From positions 1 to 64,000 of the forward strand of contig NZ_BCQT01000005.1 in assembly GCF_001552215.1 (NCBI RefSeq): a DNA stretch of 64,000 nt. The letters are read 5' to 3'. Source of the stretch: Actinomadura macra NBRC 14102 (GTDB lineage: Bacteria > Actinomycetota > Actinomycetes > Streptosporangiales > Streptosporangiaceae). Both the position numbers and the translations under genes were made by a program. Positions 45,901-53,931 of the stretch are shown here, piece by piece; position 1 is the stretch's first letter; each line of letters opens with the position of its first letter. A model generated the notes under the pieces. It saw nothing but the letters and a program-made list of their open reading frames with translations. It made no database searches and had not been told where the DNA came from.

Positions 45901-46120
45901 GGATCGTGATGAGCGACCCGGGCCCGAGCCGGTGCGTGAGGTCGGACGCGGCGGGGATGCCGCCGGGGACCGGTGATCCGAAGAGCGTCAGCAGCGCGTA
46001 CGGGACGCCGCCGATCAGCGCGGCCAGCGCCGCGACCGCGCCGAGGCCGGCCATCACGTCGCGCGGGCCGCGGCGCCCCTTCACCCGTACCGGGGTCCTC
46101 TGCCCATGCCGTGTCACCAT
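42998..46120 (-). CDS. transmembrane LysM protein with cytoplasmic winged-helix/BTAD domains
   Basis: About 1,040 residues from the ATG at 46120. Order: three membrane helices in the first 135 residues (MAGLGAVAALAALIGGVPYA; LITILVALVWLAWVQLTLCV; LVVTALLLFTATSVIM), a LysM-like domain (YRVQPPEGRHHESLWEIAEK ... GWVLEMP, about 200-270), a Pro/Ala/Lys linker, a fourth helix (GLAAASLLAAGLLTVLG), then a cytoplasmic region with a winged helix (TEVLVYLAAHPNGVHPTVLG) and a BTAD/SARP-like helical domain. It looks like a one-protein envelope-to-DNA sensor. It follows the last Tad gene by 58 bases and probably controls or monitors the pilus. A longer start at 46219 exists. Confidence 0.8.
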   Translation of the reverse strand: MVTRHGQRTPVRVKGRRGPRDVMAGLGAVAALAALIGGVPYALLTLFGSPVPGGIPAASDLTHRLGPGSLITILVALVWLAWVQLTLCVIVEVYAGIRGVGVPARVPLAGGTQSLVHRLVVTALLLFTATSVIMPALSGGKLSQHRPVQAQAQPMVHSQQFVRVQDAPVNPSVAVPDTATEPLTASPAEKGRTTKIYRVQPPEGRHHESLWEIAEKCLGDGRRYKEIHSLNKGRVQPDGSKLSIASLIRPGWVLEMPADAKGAKVVPVKDLDEYYRYGHAVPDRDPAPSRPAPTKPGPAQPGPAQPAPSAPAPSQPAPSKPAPSKPAPSPERPPASQTPAPQSPAPRTPAPHTPAPQVPAPQQSQHEAPPNKQEPAHPPARGGSNGPSGEMNGGAKDGGASVPGRDTADEEQALPFDFGWQHGLAAASLLAAGLLTVLGRRRRAQMWNRAFGHMIVRPEGEAAETERALRLGADDDAARLLDLGLRHLSKSMAAGGRALPTIYGVHLGRESLDLWIAPADRNPPAPWQAFDDGQVWRLHADALDGIEASDPALGTGDVLAPYPGLVSIGTNDNGRILVDLEAAHGLIALRGPADTRRAALAAIALELATNRWSDHMRITLVGFGAEFGEGLAEIAPDRIRAVPTLADALPELEGRSEEVRQALAASGVDSVLTGRCRGVFGEAWMPHYLIMADRPSEQEADRLVALARTGTRMAAGYLAPGEVQGATWTWEVDDEGRLHAGVLGFQVDAQLVGEPQYRGVFELFRTAGRLDPVPLPESAVSAEPPTAQQSSADIRLLGPIEVEAPGPMDEGRRALCTEVLVYLAAHPNGVHPTVLGGAIWPRGVTAGVRDACVARVSDWLGRDARGRPNLYYDDRGRIKLGSEVRVDLAAFRWLIWRSAAEPASEAAYLSYALDLVRGPLLADRPRGHYAWLASHELEYEAAARVVDVAHRLVVVRLDEGDARGAVGAARAGLRLAPEDEGLWRDLLRATHATGDLAQVQVVASELRSRIARDPLLDQLQPETETLMEELLPDWHQVGSR

Positions 46121-46178
46121 CGCGTCCCCGCCGTTCGCCGGTGCCTGGACGTCGCCGCCCCAATCGTAGACACGCGAG

Positions 46179-46676
46179 TCATCGGTCGTCCCCTCCCGTG
46201 ACGGGATGGGCCGTGGCACTGGAGGTCATCTGAAAGTCGCCGAAGCCCGGGATGATGCCGAGGAACTGCGGCTCGACCCGGATCTCGACGGTGACGGCGA
46301 CCTCCTGCCCGTCCGCGTCGCATTCGGATCCGGCGATCTGGTCGCGGTAGGAGGCCAGCATGGCGCAGGCGGCGGCGCGGGCCCGGTCGGGCGCGAGGAC
46401 GGGCTTGCCGGTATCGCGCAGCGCGTCGGTGTCGATCTCGTTGGCGCCCGCGCGGGCGGCCTGCTCGGCCATGTCGGCGGCGCGCTGCCGGGCGTGGATC
46501 GCGAGGCCGCCGTCCACGAGCAGGCCCGCCAGCATGAACACGACGGGGGTGAACAGCACGACGTACATCGCGACGGAGCCACGGTCGCGGCCGGACGCGG
46601 CGAGCCGCACAGCGAGGCGCACGGCGAGGCGCGGGCCGAGACGGGCCGCGGGCAGGTGGCGGAGTCCCCGGGTCAT
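46179..46676 (-). CDS. TadG-like pilus-assembly protein
   Basis: A 165-residue protein with a basic N-terminus, the class III-like junction RGSVAMYVVLFTPVVFM and one membrane helix, then a secreted domain with two Cys (CAMLASYRDQIAGSEC) and beta-rich sequence. It belongs to the TadE/TadG minor-pilin group, but position 5 after the glycine is Tyr rather than Glu, so processing may differ. The ATG overlaps the preceding stop (ATGA). Confidence 0.8.
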   Translation of the reverse strand: MTRGLRHLPAARLGPRLAVRLAVRLAASGRDRGSVAMYVVLFTPVVFMLAGLLVDGGLAIHARQRAADMAEQAARAGANEIDTDALRDTGKPVLAPDRARAAACAMLASYRDQIAGSECDADGQEVAVTVEIRVEPQFLGIIPGFGDFQMTSSATAHPVTGGDDR

Positions 46677-47128
46677 TCCGGATCGTCCTCGCCCTCGCCG
46701 GGACCGGTGCCCCGGAAGGTGAAGGTGTCGATCGGCGCGAGCGCGTGCCCCTGAAGCCGCTTGGTGCCGGGCAGGCCGATGAACGACAGGTCGCCGAGGT
46801 CGACGTCGCAGGTGATCGTCACCTCGACGCGCCCGCCGGGGCCCCAGTCGCCGACGTCGGTCACGACGGTCGGGCCGCCCGAGCACCAGTCGTGCCCCTG
46901 AAGGCCCGCTCTGGCGGCCTCGCCCGCGAGATCCTGCGCGGACGGGGCGCTGCGGGCGATGGACGCGGCGCGCACCGCGTCCCGGGCCGCGCCGTCCACC
47001 TGGCTCTGCGCGTCCACCATCCGTCCGGCGCCGGCGAGGAACAGCAGGAAGGCGACGAACAGGGGGGTGACCAGCACCATCTCCAGCGACATCGAGCCGC
47101 GCTCGCGCGTCGCCCGGCACAGTCTCAC
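46673..47128 (-). CDS. TadE-like minor pilin (second copy)
   Basis: A 151-residue pseudopilin: short basic leader ending RERG, then SMSLEMVLVTPLFVAFLLFL with Glu at position 5, a membrane helix and a secreted domain with two Cys (DWCSGGP, VTITCDVDLG). Class III leaders of this type are cut by a Tad prepilin peptidase. The GTG start overlaps the upstream stop (GTGA). Confidence 0.82.
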   Translation of the reverse strand: MRLCRATRERGSMSLEMVLVTPLFVAFLLFLAGAGRMVDAQSQVDGAARDAVRAASIARSAPSAQDLAGEAARAGLQGHDWCSGGPTVVTDVGDWGPGGRVEVTITCDVDLGDLSFIGLPGTKRLQGHALAPIDTFTFRGTGPGEGEDDPE

Positions 47129-47583
47129 CGCGCCGCCTCCTGGCAGGCGATACCGTCCCCGACGTCCGGGCGGAAGCATTCGATCGGGCCGCGCGAGCGC
47201 TGCGACACGTGGAACGTCATGAACGGTATGACGCGTACCGCCTCGCCGCTCACCTCCACCCAGCGCTCGTCGTCGGCCTCGCCGGTCCGCACCTGGAGGC
47301 CGCCGAGCAGGTTCGGGCCGACCTTGCGGACGTCGTTGGTGGCCTTCGCGGCGGCCTGATCCTGCCACCCGGTGCCGACCGGCTGGGTCCGCGCGACGCG
47401 GGCGCCCGACTGCGCGGCGGCCAGCGCGACGTGCCGCGCGTGGTAGACCATCGCGAACTGCACGACGGCGAGCATGACGAAGATGAGGATCGGCGTGAGC
47501 AGCGCCCACTCCATCGACGACACCCCGGCGTCGGATCGGATCCGCTTCCGCAGCGGCGGCCGGGTGGGCTCGCGGGGCCGCAT
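47125..47583 (-). CDS. TadE-like minor pilin (first copy)
   Basis: A 152-residue pseudopilin. After a 20-residue basic leader comes AGVSSMEWALLTPILIFVML, with Glu five residues after the glycine, then a helix and an extracytoplasmic domain with two Cys (PIECFRPDVGDGIACQEAA). It begins five bases after the Flp pilin stop and overlaps the next start, so the minor pilins are translated together. Confidence 0.82.
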   Translation of the reverse strand: MRPREPTRPPLRKRIRSDAGVSSMEWALLTPILIFVMLAVVQFAMVYHARHVALAAAQSGARVARTQPVGTGWQDQAAAKATNDVRKVGPNLLGGLQVRTGEADDERWVEVSGEAVRVIPFMTFHVSQRSRGPIECFRPDVGDGIACQEAAR

Positions 47584-47588
47584 CCCGG

Positions 47589-47810
47589 TCAGCCCGTCTT
47601 GATGCTGTCGGCCTTCTCGGTGATCTTCTTCTGGATCACCGCGCCGATCGTGATCGCGATGAGCGCCAGGATCGCGGTGATGATCGCCCATTCGATCGCG
47701 GACGCGCCGCGGCTCCGCTCCTGCGCGGAGCGCAGCCGCGCCAGCCGGGCGCCGAGCACGGCTCGCAGGTAGACGACGGACGGGTCGTTCAGGGGGTTGA
47801 GCGGACTCAT
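47589..47810 (-). CDS. Flp-type major pilin
   Basis: A 73-residue prepilin: a 35-residue hydrophilic leader, the cleavage site RG|ASAIEW with Glu at +5, and a hydrophobic helix AIITAILALIAITIGAVI ending in a short charged tail. This is the Flp layout in which the mature pilin is almost only the helix. GGAGGTG is seven bases before the ATG. A 49-base gap from tadC could hold an extra promoter or processing site to make more pilin. Confidence 0.8.
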   Translation of the reverse strand: MSPLNPLNDPSVVYLRAVLGARLARLRSAQERSRGASAIEWAIITAILALIAITIGAVIQKKITEKADSIKTG

Positions 47811-47859
47811 CGTGGCACCTCCAGGAGGATTGTGGCGGGTACGGCGGGATCGGGGCGGA

Positions 47860-48777
47860 TCATGAGGCGAGCACCCTCATCAGGGCCGGGTAGGCCAGGA
47901 AGATCAGGAAGCCGGCGCACAGGAACAGCTGCGCGACGAGCATCGACTGGGAGCGCTCGCCGGCCTTGCCCTCCAGTTCCGACAGCTCGCGGCTGCGCAT
48001 CGACGCGGCGCGGGCGGCCAGCGACTTGCGGACCTGAGCGCCGTCGTCGGCGACGAGGGCGAGCGCCCCGGCGAGGTCGCGCAGCTCGGAGATATCCAGC
48101 TCGTCGCCGAGCCGGCCAAGCGCCTGCCAGGGGGTCTGTCCGGTGATGCGGGCGTTGCCGAGCGCGTCGCGGATGCGGTGCATGGCCCAGCCCTCACCGA
48201 CGTTCGAGGCGGTCATCAGCGCCTCGGGGACACCGCGCCCACCCGCCAGGTTCATCGACACCAGGTCGAGGAACGCGCCGACGACGTGCCGGAAGTCCTG
48301 CCGACGGGCCTGCGCGTCCTGCCGGAGTTGCAGGTCGGGAAAGAAGAAGAACAGCACGGCGAACAGCAGCCCCACCCACGCCGGGAGCTGGACGGACGAG
48401 CCGAGGCCGAGCAGCGCGAACCAGGCGACGATCAGCGGAATGAACAGCAGCGCGCCGGCGGGCAGCAGGAACTTGGTGGCGAGGAATCCCTCCAGGGACC
48501 GCTCGGTGATGGCGAGGTCGGCGCGGATCGAGCGCAGCCTCCAGCCGCGCGCCTCGCAGAACCGCACCAGCTCCCGCCCGACCTTCGCACGCATCCCGCC
48601 GACGCGCTCCAGCGTCGGCGACACCCGTCCGGCCTGCGCCTCTTCGAGGTCGCGGCGGCGGGCGGCGTCGAAGGCGGCCATCCGCGCGGCGAGGCCGGGA
48701 CGCGCCGGGAACAGCGCCCGCACGAGCAGGTAGAGGCCGGCGCCGACGACGGCGCCCGCGAGCATCGCGCCCGTCAC
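47860..48777 (-). CDS. tadC: Tad secretion inner-membrane protein TadC-like
   Basis: A 305-residue GspF-type membrane protein with N-terminal, central (LPAGALLFIPLIVAWFALLG; WVGLLFAVLFFFFPDLQL) and C-terminal (MLVAQLFLCAGFLIFLAYPAL) helices, and the cytoplasmic DLVSMNLAGGRGVPEALMTAS block of the T2SSF domain. It forms the inner-membrane platform with TadB. The GTG start overlaps the tadB stop (GTGA). Confidence 0.87.
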   Translation of the reverse strand: MTGAMLAGAVVGAGLYLLVRALFPARPGLAARMAAFDAARRRDLEEAQAGRVSPTLERVGGMRAKVGRELVRFCEARGWRLRSIRADLAITERSLEGFLATKFLLPAGALLFIPLIVAWFALLGLGSSVQLPAWVGLLFAVLFFFFPDLQLRQDAQARRQDFRHVVGAFLDLVSMNLAGGRGVPEALMTASNVGEGWAMHRIRDALGNARITGQTPWQALGRLGDELDISELRDLAGALALVADDGAQVRKSLAARAASMRSRELSELEGKAGERSQSMLVAQLFLCAGFLIFLAYPALMRVLAS

Positions 48778-49694
48778 GAGCCGCCTCCGCCCTGCCAGCC
48801 GGCGACCGTGCTCGGCACCTCACCGGGCACGCCGGGCTGCTCCTTGCGGGGCCCGCTGAGGAACCGTCCGGGCAGCTCGTACTTCGCCAGGCGCCGCAGC
48901 CACAGGAACGCCGCCGCGTACAGGGCGACGACGACGCACAGGACGAGCTGTCCGAGAAAGTCGTCGTACGGCTCGACGTAGGAGTGGTTGAACACGGCGA
49001 GGCCGAGCGCGGTGCCGACGGAGACGCCGACGACGATGCGGACGCTGCGGCGGGTGGAGCGCCGGTCGGCCTCGACGCGGCGGCGCATGTCCAGCTCGGC
49101 GCGGGCGGAGTTCGCGAGCGCGCCGAGCATGTCGCGCAGCCCGGGGCCGCGGAGCTTGGCGTTCAGGACCAGCGCGGCGATCACCAGGTCGGCGGACGGG
49201 TCGTCGAGGTCGTCGGCGAAGCGGCGCAGCGCCTCCGGCATCGGGACGCGGGTGTGCAGCCGGTCGACGAGCCCGCGCAGCGGCTGCTGGAGGGCGGGGG
49301 CAGCGGCGCGCTGCGAGGAGGGGATGGCCTGCTCCAGCCCGACCGCGCCCGCGATGGTGTCGCGCAGCGACTCCGTCCAGGCGGCGAGGGCCTCCAGCCG
49401 CGCCATGCCCCGGCGCTCCTCGGCGGCGCCCCCCGCCAGGCCGTTCCAGCCGAGGACGAGCGCGCCCGACCCGGCGGCGGCGATCGGCCAGCGGGTCACC
49501 ACCAGCACCGCCGTCCCCGCGATGATCGCGACGGCGGTGCGGGTGCTGAGCGTACGGACCAGATCCTCGCGGCTGCGCCCGCGCACCGGCCGGGAGCGCG
49601 GCGGGAGGCCGCGCAGGGCGAGGACCAGCAGCAGGATCCCGCCGCCGGCCACGGCGCCCGCGACGATGGCGAGCAGCACGTCCGGCGCGTACAT
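48774..49694 (-). CDS. tadB: Tad secretion inner-membrane protein TadB-like
   Basis: A 306-residue GspF-type protein: an N-terminal helix (VLLAIVAGAVAGGGILLLVLAL), the cytoplasmic domain with WTESLRDTIAGAVGLEQAI and LNAKLRGPGLRDMLGALA, and C-terminal helices. It partners TadC and the CpaF ATPase. The ATG at 49694 has GGAGG six bases upstream and is preferred to an upstream start that overlaps cpaF. Confidence 0.87.
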   Translation of the reverse strand: MYAPDVLLAIVAGAVAGGGILLLVLALRGLPPRSRPVRGRSREDLVRTLSTRTAVAIIAGTAVLVVTRWPIAAAGSGALVLGWNGLAGGAAEERRGMARLEALAAWTESLRDTIAGAVGLEQAIPSSQRAAAPALQQPLRGLVDRLHTRVPMPEALRRFADDLDDPSADLVIAALVLNAKLRGPGLRDMLGALANSARAELDMRRRVEADRRSTRRSVRIVVGVSVGTALGLAVFNHSYVEPYDDFLGQLVLCVVVALYAAAFLWLRRLAKYELPGRFLSGPRKEQPGVPGEVPSTVAGWQGGGGS

Positions 49695-49734
49695 CAGCGG
49701 CCTCCGCTCGCCTGGTGGACGGCTGCCGGGGGCC

Positions 49735-51033
49735 TCACCAGACACCCCCGGACGGGTCGTAGCCGTACTCGGCGAGCTCGGCGGCGCAGGCGATCGGCGC
49801 GGCGGGAACGGCGTGCCCCTCCGGGCCCAGCGCGAACACCTCCGACGACAGCACCCGGCCGTCCACGCCCGTGACCTCCCGGATGCTCGCGACGTAGCGG
49901 CGCAGGCGCCCGCCGGAGACGTACTCGTTGCGCTTCTCGATGAACACCACGAAGTCGATCGCGCCCGCGATCAGCATGTGCGTCGCCTCGACCGGCAGCC
50001 GCTCCTCCGACTGGATCGCGTACGTGGCGACGCGGTTGAAGACCTCCACCGAGGAGTTGGCGTGGATCGTCGACAGGGACCCGTCGTTGCCCTGCGTCAT
50101 CGCGTTCAGCATCGTGACGATCTCGTCGCCGAGCACCTCACCGACGATCACCCGGGACGGGTTCATGCGCAGCGACCGGCGCACCAGCTCCGCCATCGAG
50201 ATGGCGCCCTGCCCCTCGGAGTTCGGGAGCCGCTGCTCGAACGCCACGCAGTTCGGGTGCAGTTCGGGGAAGGCGTCTAGGCCGAGCTCCATCGCCCGCT
50301 CGACGGTGATGAGCCGTTCGTGCGGCGGGATCTCGTTGGCGACGGCGCGCAGCAGCGTCGTCTTGCCCGCGTTCGTCGCCCCGGCGATCATGATGTTCTT
50401 GCGGGCGTTGACGGCGGCGCGGAAGAACTGGCCGATCTCCGGGGAGAAGGTGCCGTTGCCGACCAGGTCGGCGAGGAACACCTTGCCGAGGCGCGCCCGC
50501 CGGATGGACAGCGCGGGGCGCAGGGTCACGTCCATGACGGCCGAGAGCCGCGATCCGTCCGGCAGCCGCAGGTCGAGCTGCGGGTTCGCGGTGTCGAAGG
50601 GCCGCGAGGACAGCCCGCTGTAGGCGGCGAGGATCTGGATCAGCTCGACCAGTTCCTCGTCGCTCTCGGCGACGGGCTCGCCCATCACCTCGCGGCCGTC
50701 GGCGTAGCCGATGAACACCCGGTCGCAGCCGTTGATGTCGATGTTCTCGATCTCGGGGTCCTCCAGCAGCGGCTGGAGCCGTCCGACACCGAACAGCGCC
50801 GCGTGCACGCCCGCCGCGAGCGCCTCTTCCTCCTCGGCGTTCGGCGGCCGGCGTCCGGAGGTGATCTCGCCGCGCGCGAACTCCTCCAGCACCTGGCCGA
50901 TGAGCGCGCGGGCGAACTGCCGCTCGTCCTCGCCGGTCATCGGCGGCAGGTTGTGCGCGGCGTCCATGCGGCGCTGCTGGGCCAGCCGGTCGCCGACCTC
51001 CTGGCGGAGCCGTTTGACGAGGCCGTGGTCCAC
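49735..51033 (-). CDS. cpaF: Tad pilus secretion ATPase (CpaF/TadA)
   Basis: A 432-residue hexameric ATPase of the VirB11/PilB class. The N-terminal domain includes RPFDTANPQLDLRLPDGSRL. Walker A GATNAGKT is at 218-225, with a His box region SLSTIHANSS and Glu-rich MNPSRVIVGEVLGDE. It powers assembly of the Flp pilus. The GTG starts immediately after the upstream TAG with no gap. Confidence 0.92.
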   Translation of the reverse strand: MDHGLVKRLRQEVGDRLAQQRRMDAAHNLPPMTGEDERQFARALIGQVLEEFARGEITSGRRPPNAEEEEALAAGVHAALFGVGRLQPLLEDPEIENIDINGCDRVFIGYADGREVMGEPVAESDEELVELIQILAAYSGLSSRPFDTANPQLDLRLPDGSRLSAVMDVTLRPALSIRRARLGKVFLADLVGNGTFSPEIGQFFRAAVNARKNIMIAGATNAGKTTLLRAVANEIPPHERLITVERAMELGLDAFPELHPNCVAFEQRLPNSEGQGAISMAELVRRSLRMNPSRVIVGEVLGDEIVTMLNAMTQGNDGSLSTIHANSSVEVFNRVATYAIQSEERLPVEATHMLIAGAIDFVVFIEKRNEYVSGGRLRRYVASIREVTGVDGRVLSSEVFALGPEGHAVPAAPIACAAELAEYGYDPSGGVW

Positions 51034-52005
51034 CTACCGCTCCCCCTTCTCGTGCCGCCCGCCCGCCGCGACCTGCCCGCCGCCGGCGACCCGCCCGGCG
51101 GGCGGCGGAGGCGCGGCGGGGTGCGCCTGCGGTCCGGTCTCGGATGGACGCCCGGGGGCGGCGCCGTACGGGACGGCGGGCGCGGGCCGGAGCCGTCCGA
51201 CCAGGTCGCCGGCGACCTCGCGGGCGGAGCGGATCAGCAGCGAACGGTCCAGCCGGCCGCCCCAGCGCCCGGACAGCAGCTCGGCGCCCTTCGGGTCGAG
51301 CGCCAGCCCGCCGAGAACGGTGACCGGGGCGGGCGGCGGGCCGGTGGGCTCGCCGTCCGTCGGCTGGGCACGGTGCACCGCGCCGGCGACGATCCGGTCG
51401 ACCTCGGCGATCGAGCCGCGGAAGTCGCGCGGGTCGGCCAGCACGAGCACGCCGACCGGCGGCCCGCCGCGCAACTCGGCGGTCAGCGCGGCGACCCGCT
51501 CGCGCAGGTGCGCGACCTGCTCCAGGGTGGCGCGCGTCAGCAGGACGACGAGGTCCGCTTCGCGCAGCAGTTCGGTCAGCGGTGTGTCGGCGCCGAGGCG
51601 ACCGCAGTCGGCGATCACGTCGACGGTGCCGAGGCCGGTGAACGCGCGGCCGAGCGGCCCCCACAGCCACGTCATGGCCTGCGCCTGCTCGGCGTTGGTG
51701 ATCCCGACGAGCACGTCGAGACCGCCGACCAGCCGCTGGCAGTGCTCGGCGACCTGCTCGGGCCGCAGCCCGCGGCGGGCGGTCGCGGCGAGGCTGAGCA
51801 GCCCGCGGGACGGGTTGAGCATCCCGCCGTCCTTGTCCTGCGCGTCGTCGGCGGGCGCCGCGGCGGGCAGCCGGTACACCAGGTCGCCGCCGGCCTGGTC
51901 GCACTCGGCGACCAGCACGGGACGCGGCCACACGGCGCCGAGGGCCACCGCGGCGGTGGTGACGCCCGGCGCCCCCTTGTCGGCCGCGAGCGCGATGAGA
52001 GCCAC
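51034..52005 (-). CDS. CpaE/TadZ-like ParA-family protein with degenerate Walker A
   Basis: A 323-residue MinD/ParA fold protein beginning MALIALAADKGAPGVTTAAV. The deviant Walker motif KGGxGKTT is altered to KGAPGVTT, losing the second Lys, as in atypical TadZ proteins. VDVIADCGRLGADTPL and VLVLADPRDFRGSI mark the core. The last 60 residues are Pro/Gly/Ala-rich and disordered. TadZ-like proteins place the pilus machine in the cell. It begins two bases after the SAF-protein stop. Confidence 0.8.
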   Translation of the reverse strand: MALIALAADKGAPGVTTAAVALGAVWPRPVLVAECDQAGGDLVYRLPAAAPADDAQDKDGGMLNPSRGLLSLAATARRGLRPEQVAEHCQRLVGGLDVLVGITNAEQAQAMTWLWGPLGRAFTGLGTVDVIADCGRLGADTPLTELLREADLVVLLTRATLEQVAHLRERVAALTAELRGGPPVGVLVLADPRDFRGSIAEVDRIVAGAVHRAQPTDGEPTGPPPAPVTVLGGLALDPKGAELLSGRWGGRLDRSLLIRSAREVAGDLVGRLRPAPAVPYGAAPGRPSETGPQAHPAAPPPPAGRVAGGGQVAAGGRHEKGER

Positions 52006-52007
52006 GG

Positions 52008-52859
52008 TCAGTTCCCGCCCGTCCCGGGATTCTGCGCGCCTCCCGTGCCCGGGTTCGGTGTCACGGGCGACTGTGGTGGGCTCTCCCCGGTGGCGGGCGG
52101 TGACTGGCCGCCCTGCTTGCCCTGCGCGCCGGGCGGCGGCGCGGCGACCTTCGTCCCGTCCGGGACGAGGGCGAGCGCGACCGACCCGGCGGAGGCGGCC
52201 TGGGTGAGCAGCGGCGCGTCCGCCGGCAGGACGGCCACGTCCACGGTCGTCTGGTCGGAGCGCAGCCGTCCGCTGCCGCCCCGGCCCATGCCGATCACGA
52301 TGGCGTCCGCGGACAGGACCGTCCCGGCGCGGGGGCCGCCGCCCGTACCGCCGCCGACCGCGTACAGCGTCACCCGCTTGCCGACGTCGACGCCGTCGGC
52401 GGGGAACTGCCCCGGCTTGAGCGCGAGCCCGACGACGAGCCGGCCCTTGGCGGCGTCGTCGGCCCGGCTGATCATGGAGTTGGTCAGCAGCGCACCCTTG
52501 ACCAGCGGGACGGCCGCGTAGTACTTGCCGACGTTCTGCCGTTCCGTCCAGTTGATGTACTGGATGCCGGTGTCGCCGACCTGGACTTCTTCGAGTGCGC
52601 CGGCCGGGATGCGCTGCCCGGCGGCGACCGGCTGCGCGATCCGGATCGCCGACACCCGCTGGCCGCTGGCCATCACGAGGTAGGCGCTGGCGAGCGCGCC
52701 GCCGAGGATGAGCAGCACCGCGAGCGCGGCCAGGGCCGGCTTGCGTTCGCGCGGGGACGTGGGAAGCCGCTGCCCGCCTGAGGTGCCGAGTCCGGACCGG
52801 CCCAGCCCCGCTGTGCCGCCGGATGGGCCCGCCGCGACGGTCGGCTGGTTGGACTTCAT
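52008..52859 (-). CDS. CpaB/RcpC-like SAF-domain protein, first gene of the Tad operon
   Basis: A 283-residue protein: disordered N-terminus, membrane helix (ALAALAVLLILGGALASAYLV), then an SAF domain (RIAQPVAAGQRIPAGALEEVQV ... LVKGALLTNSMIS) and a Pro/Gly-rich tail. CpaB proteins belong to the Tad apparatus and probably bind peptidoglycan or the pilus channel. GGGGCGAG precedes the ATG at 52859. The 230-base space upstream, shared with a convergently placed TetR gene end, should hold the operon promoter. Confidence 0.82.
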   Translation of the reverse strand: MKSNQPTVAAGPSGGTAGLGRSGLGTSGGQRLPTSPRERKPALAALAVLLILGGALASAYLVMASGQRVSAIRIAQPVAAGQRIPAGALEEVQVGDTGIQYINWTERQNVGKYYAAVPLVKGALLTNSMISRADDAAKGRLVVGLALKPGQFPADGVDVGKRVTLYAVGGGTGGGPRAGTVLSADAIVIGMGRGGSGRLRSDQTTVDVAVLPADAPLLTQAASAGSVALALVPDGTKVAAPPPGAQGKQGGQSPPATGESPPQSPVTPNPGTGGAQNPGTGGN

Positions 52860-53089
52860 ACGCTCGCCCCGAACTCCTTCCCGCCCCCGCGGACCTCGCA
52901 CCGCGAGCCGTCCGCATCACCGGGCGATCCATGCTTGCGGGACGGATGAGGCCACGTCAATGGATTCGGTGAGGTGAAGCGGTCCCGTAACGCGCGCCAG
53001 AGCGATGACCTGGGACTCTCCCGGTCACTTCACCACTTACCACCAGTCACATGTGTCACTGACCACATTCGCGACGGAGATGACATCTC

Positions 53090-53806
53090 TCAGAAAACTG
53101 TGAACTTCAAGCCGACGAGCCGGCCGAGAAGCACCATGGCGTGATCAAAGTAGGCGGCGCGGGCGTCGATCACGTTGTTGAATTGCCCGAACAATTCGAA
53201 GCTCACCGTCCCGTACAGACCGGCCCATGCCGTCAACGCGCGCACCACCACCTCGTCCGGGACATTCATCTGGACGGCGTTCCTCGCGCGCTGGAGGTCC
53301 TCGGCCAGCGCATCGGTCATCTCCGGGCACGGTCCTTCCGGTTCCAGCGCCCCCGCCTCATGGGCATCGGTCACGATGCGCGCGAGCACGACCGTGTCGC
53401 GGAGGGCGGCGGGCACGGTGTCCTGGGGCGCCTTGTACCCGGGCACCGGCGACCCGTTCAGCAGCGCGTACTCGTGCGGGTGCGCCAAGGCCCATTCCCG
53501 GATGGTCCGGCACACCCCGAGCCACCGCTCCGGGAACCCGTCGCCCCTGGCGAGGGCCTGCGCGTCGGCGCGCTCGACGGCCTCGCCGACCGCGTTGTAG
53601 GCGTCGATGATCAGGGCGGTGAGCAGGTCGTCGCGGCTGGGGAAGTAGCGGTAGATCGCCGAGGAGACCATGCCCATCTCGCGGGCGACCGCGCGCAGCG
53701 ACAGGCCCGCCGCGCCCGCGGTCGCCAGCTGCCCCCGGGCGATCGTGATGATCTCCCGGACCAGCTCCGCCCGTACCCGTTCCCGTGCCGTCCGACCTGC
53801 GTTCAT
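53090..53806 (-). CDS. TetR-family regulator (WHG-type C-terminal domain)
   Basis: A 238-residue repressor. Helix-turn-helix at about 18-62 (EIITIARGQLATAGAAGLSL then RAVAREMGMVSSAIYRYF). The C-terminal domain with AYNAVGEAV, EWALAHPHEYALLNGSPVPGY and LTAWAGLYGTVSFELFGQF matches the WHG/TetR_C_13 type. It is divergent from the NAD-dependent reductase gene, with two AGAGCA-N-TGCTCT palindromes between, so it most likely represses itself and the reductase. Confidence 0.88.
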   Translation of the reverse strand: MNAGRTARERVRAELVREIITIARGQLATAGAAGLSLRAVAREMGMVSSAIYRYFPSRDDLLTALIIDAYNAVGEAVERADAQALARGDGFPERWLGVCRTIREWALAHPHEYALLNGSPVPGYKAPQDTVPAALRDTVVLARIVTDAHEAGALEPEGPCPEMTDALAEDLQRARNAVQMNVPDEVVVRALTAWAGLYGTVSFELFGQFNNVIDARAAYFDHAMVLLGRLVGLKFTVF

Positions 53807-53839
53807 GACGCGACGCTAGCAGAGCACCGAGACGACCCG

Positions 53840-53887
53840 AGAGCACTGCTCTTGACGAACACTGCTCTTTAGAGAGAGCATTGCTCT
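53840..53887. promoter_or_regulatory. paired TetR operators AGAGCA-N-TGCTCT
   Basis: Two 13-base palindromes, AGAGCACTGCTCT (53840-53852) and AGAGCATTGCTCT (53875-53887), are centred 35 bases apart. Between them an extra TGCTCT/AGAGCA pair overlaps. They lie between the divergent TetR and reductase genes, the second 44 bases before the reductase ATG. Confidence 0.8.
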
Positions 53888-53931
53888 CATCGCGGAGCAC
53901 TGTGCTGCGCAACGGAGGAGAGGAGCCCGCC

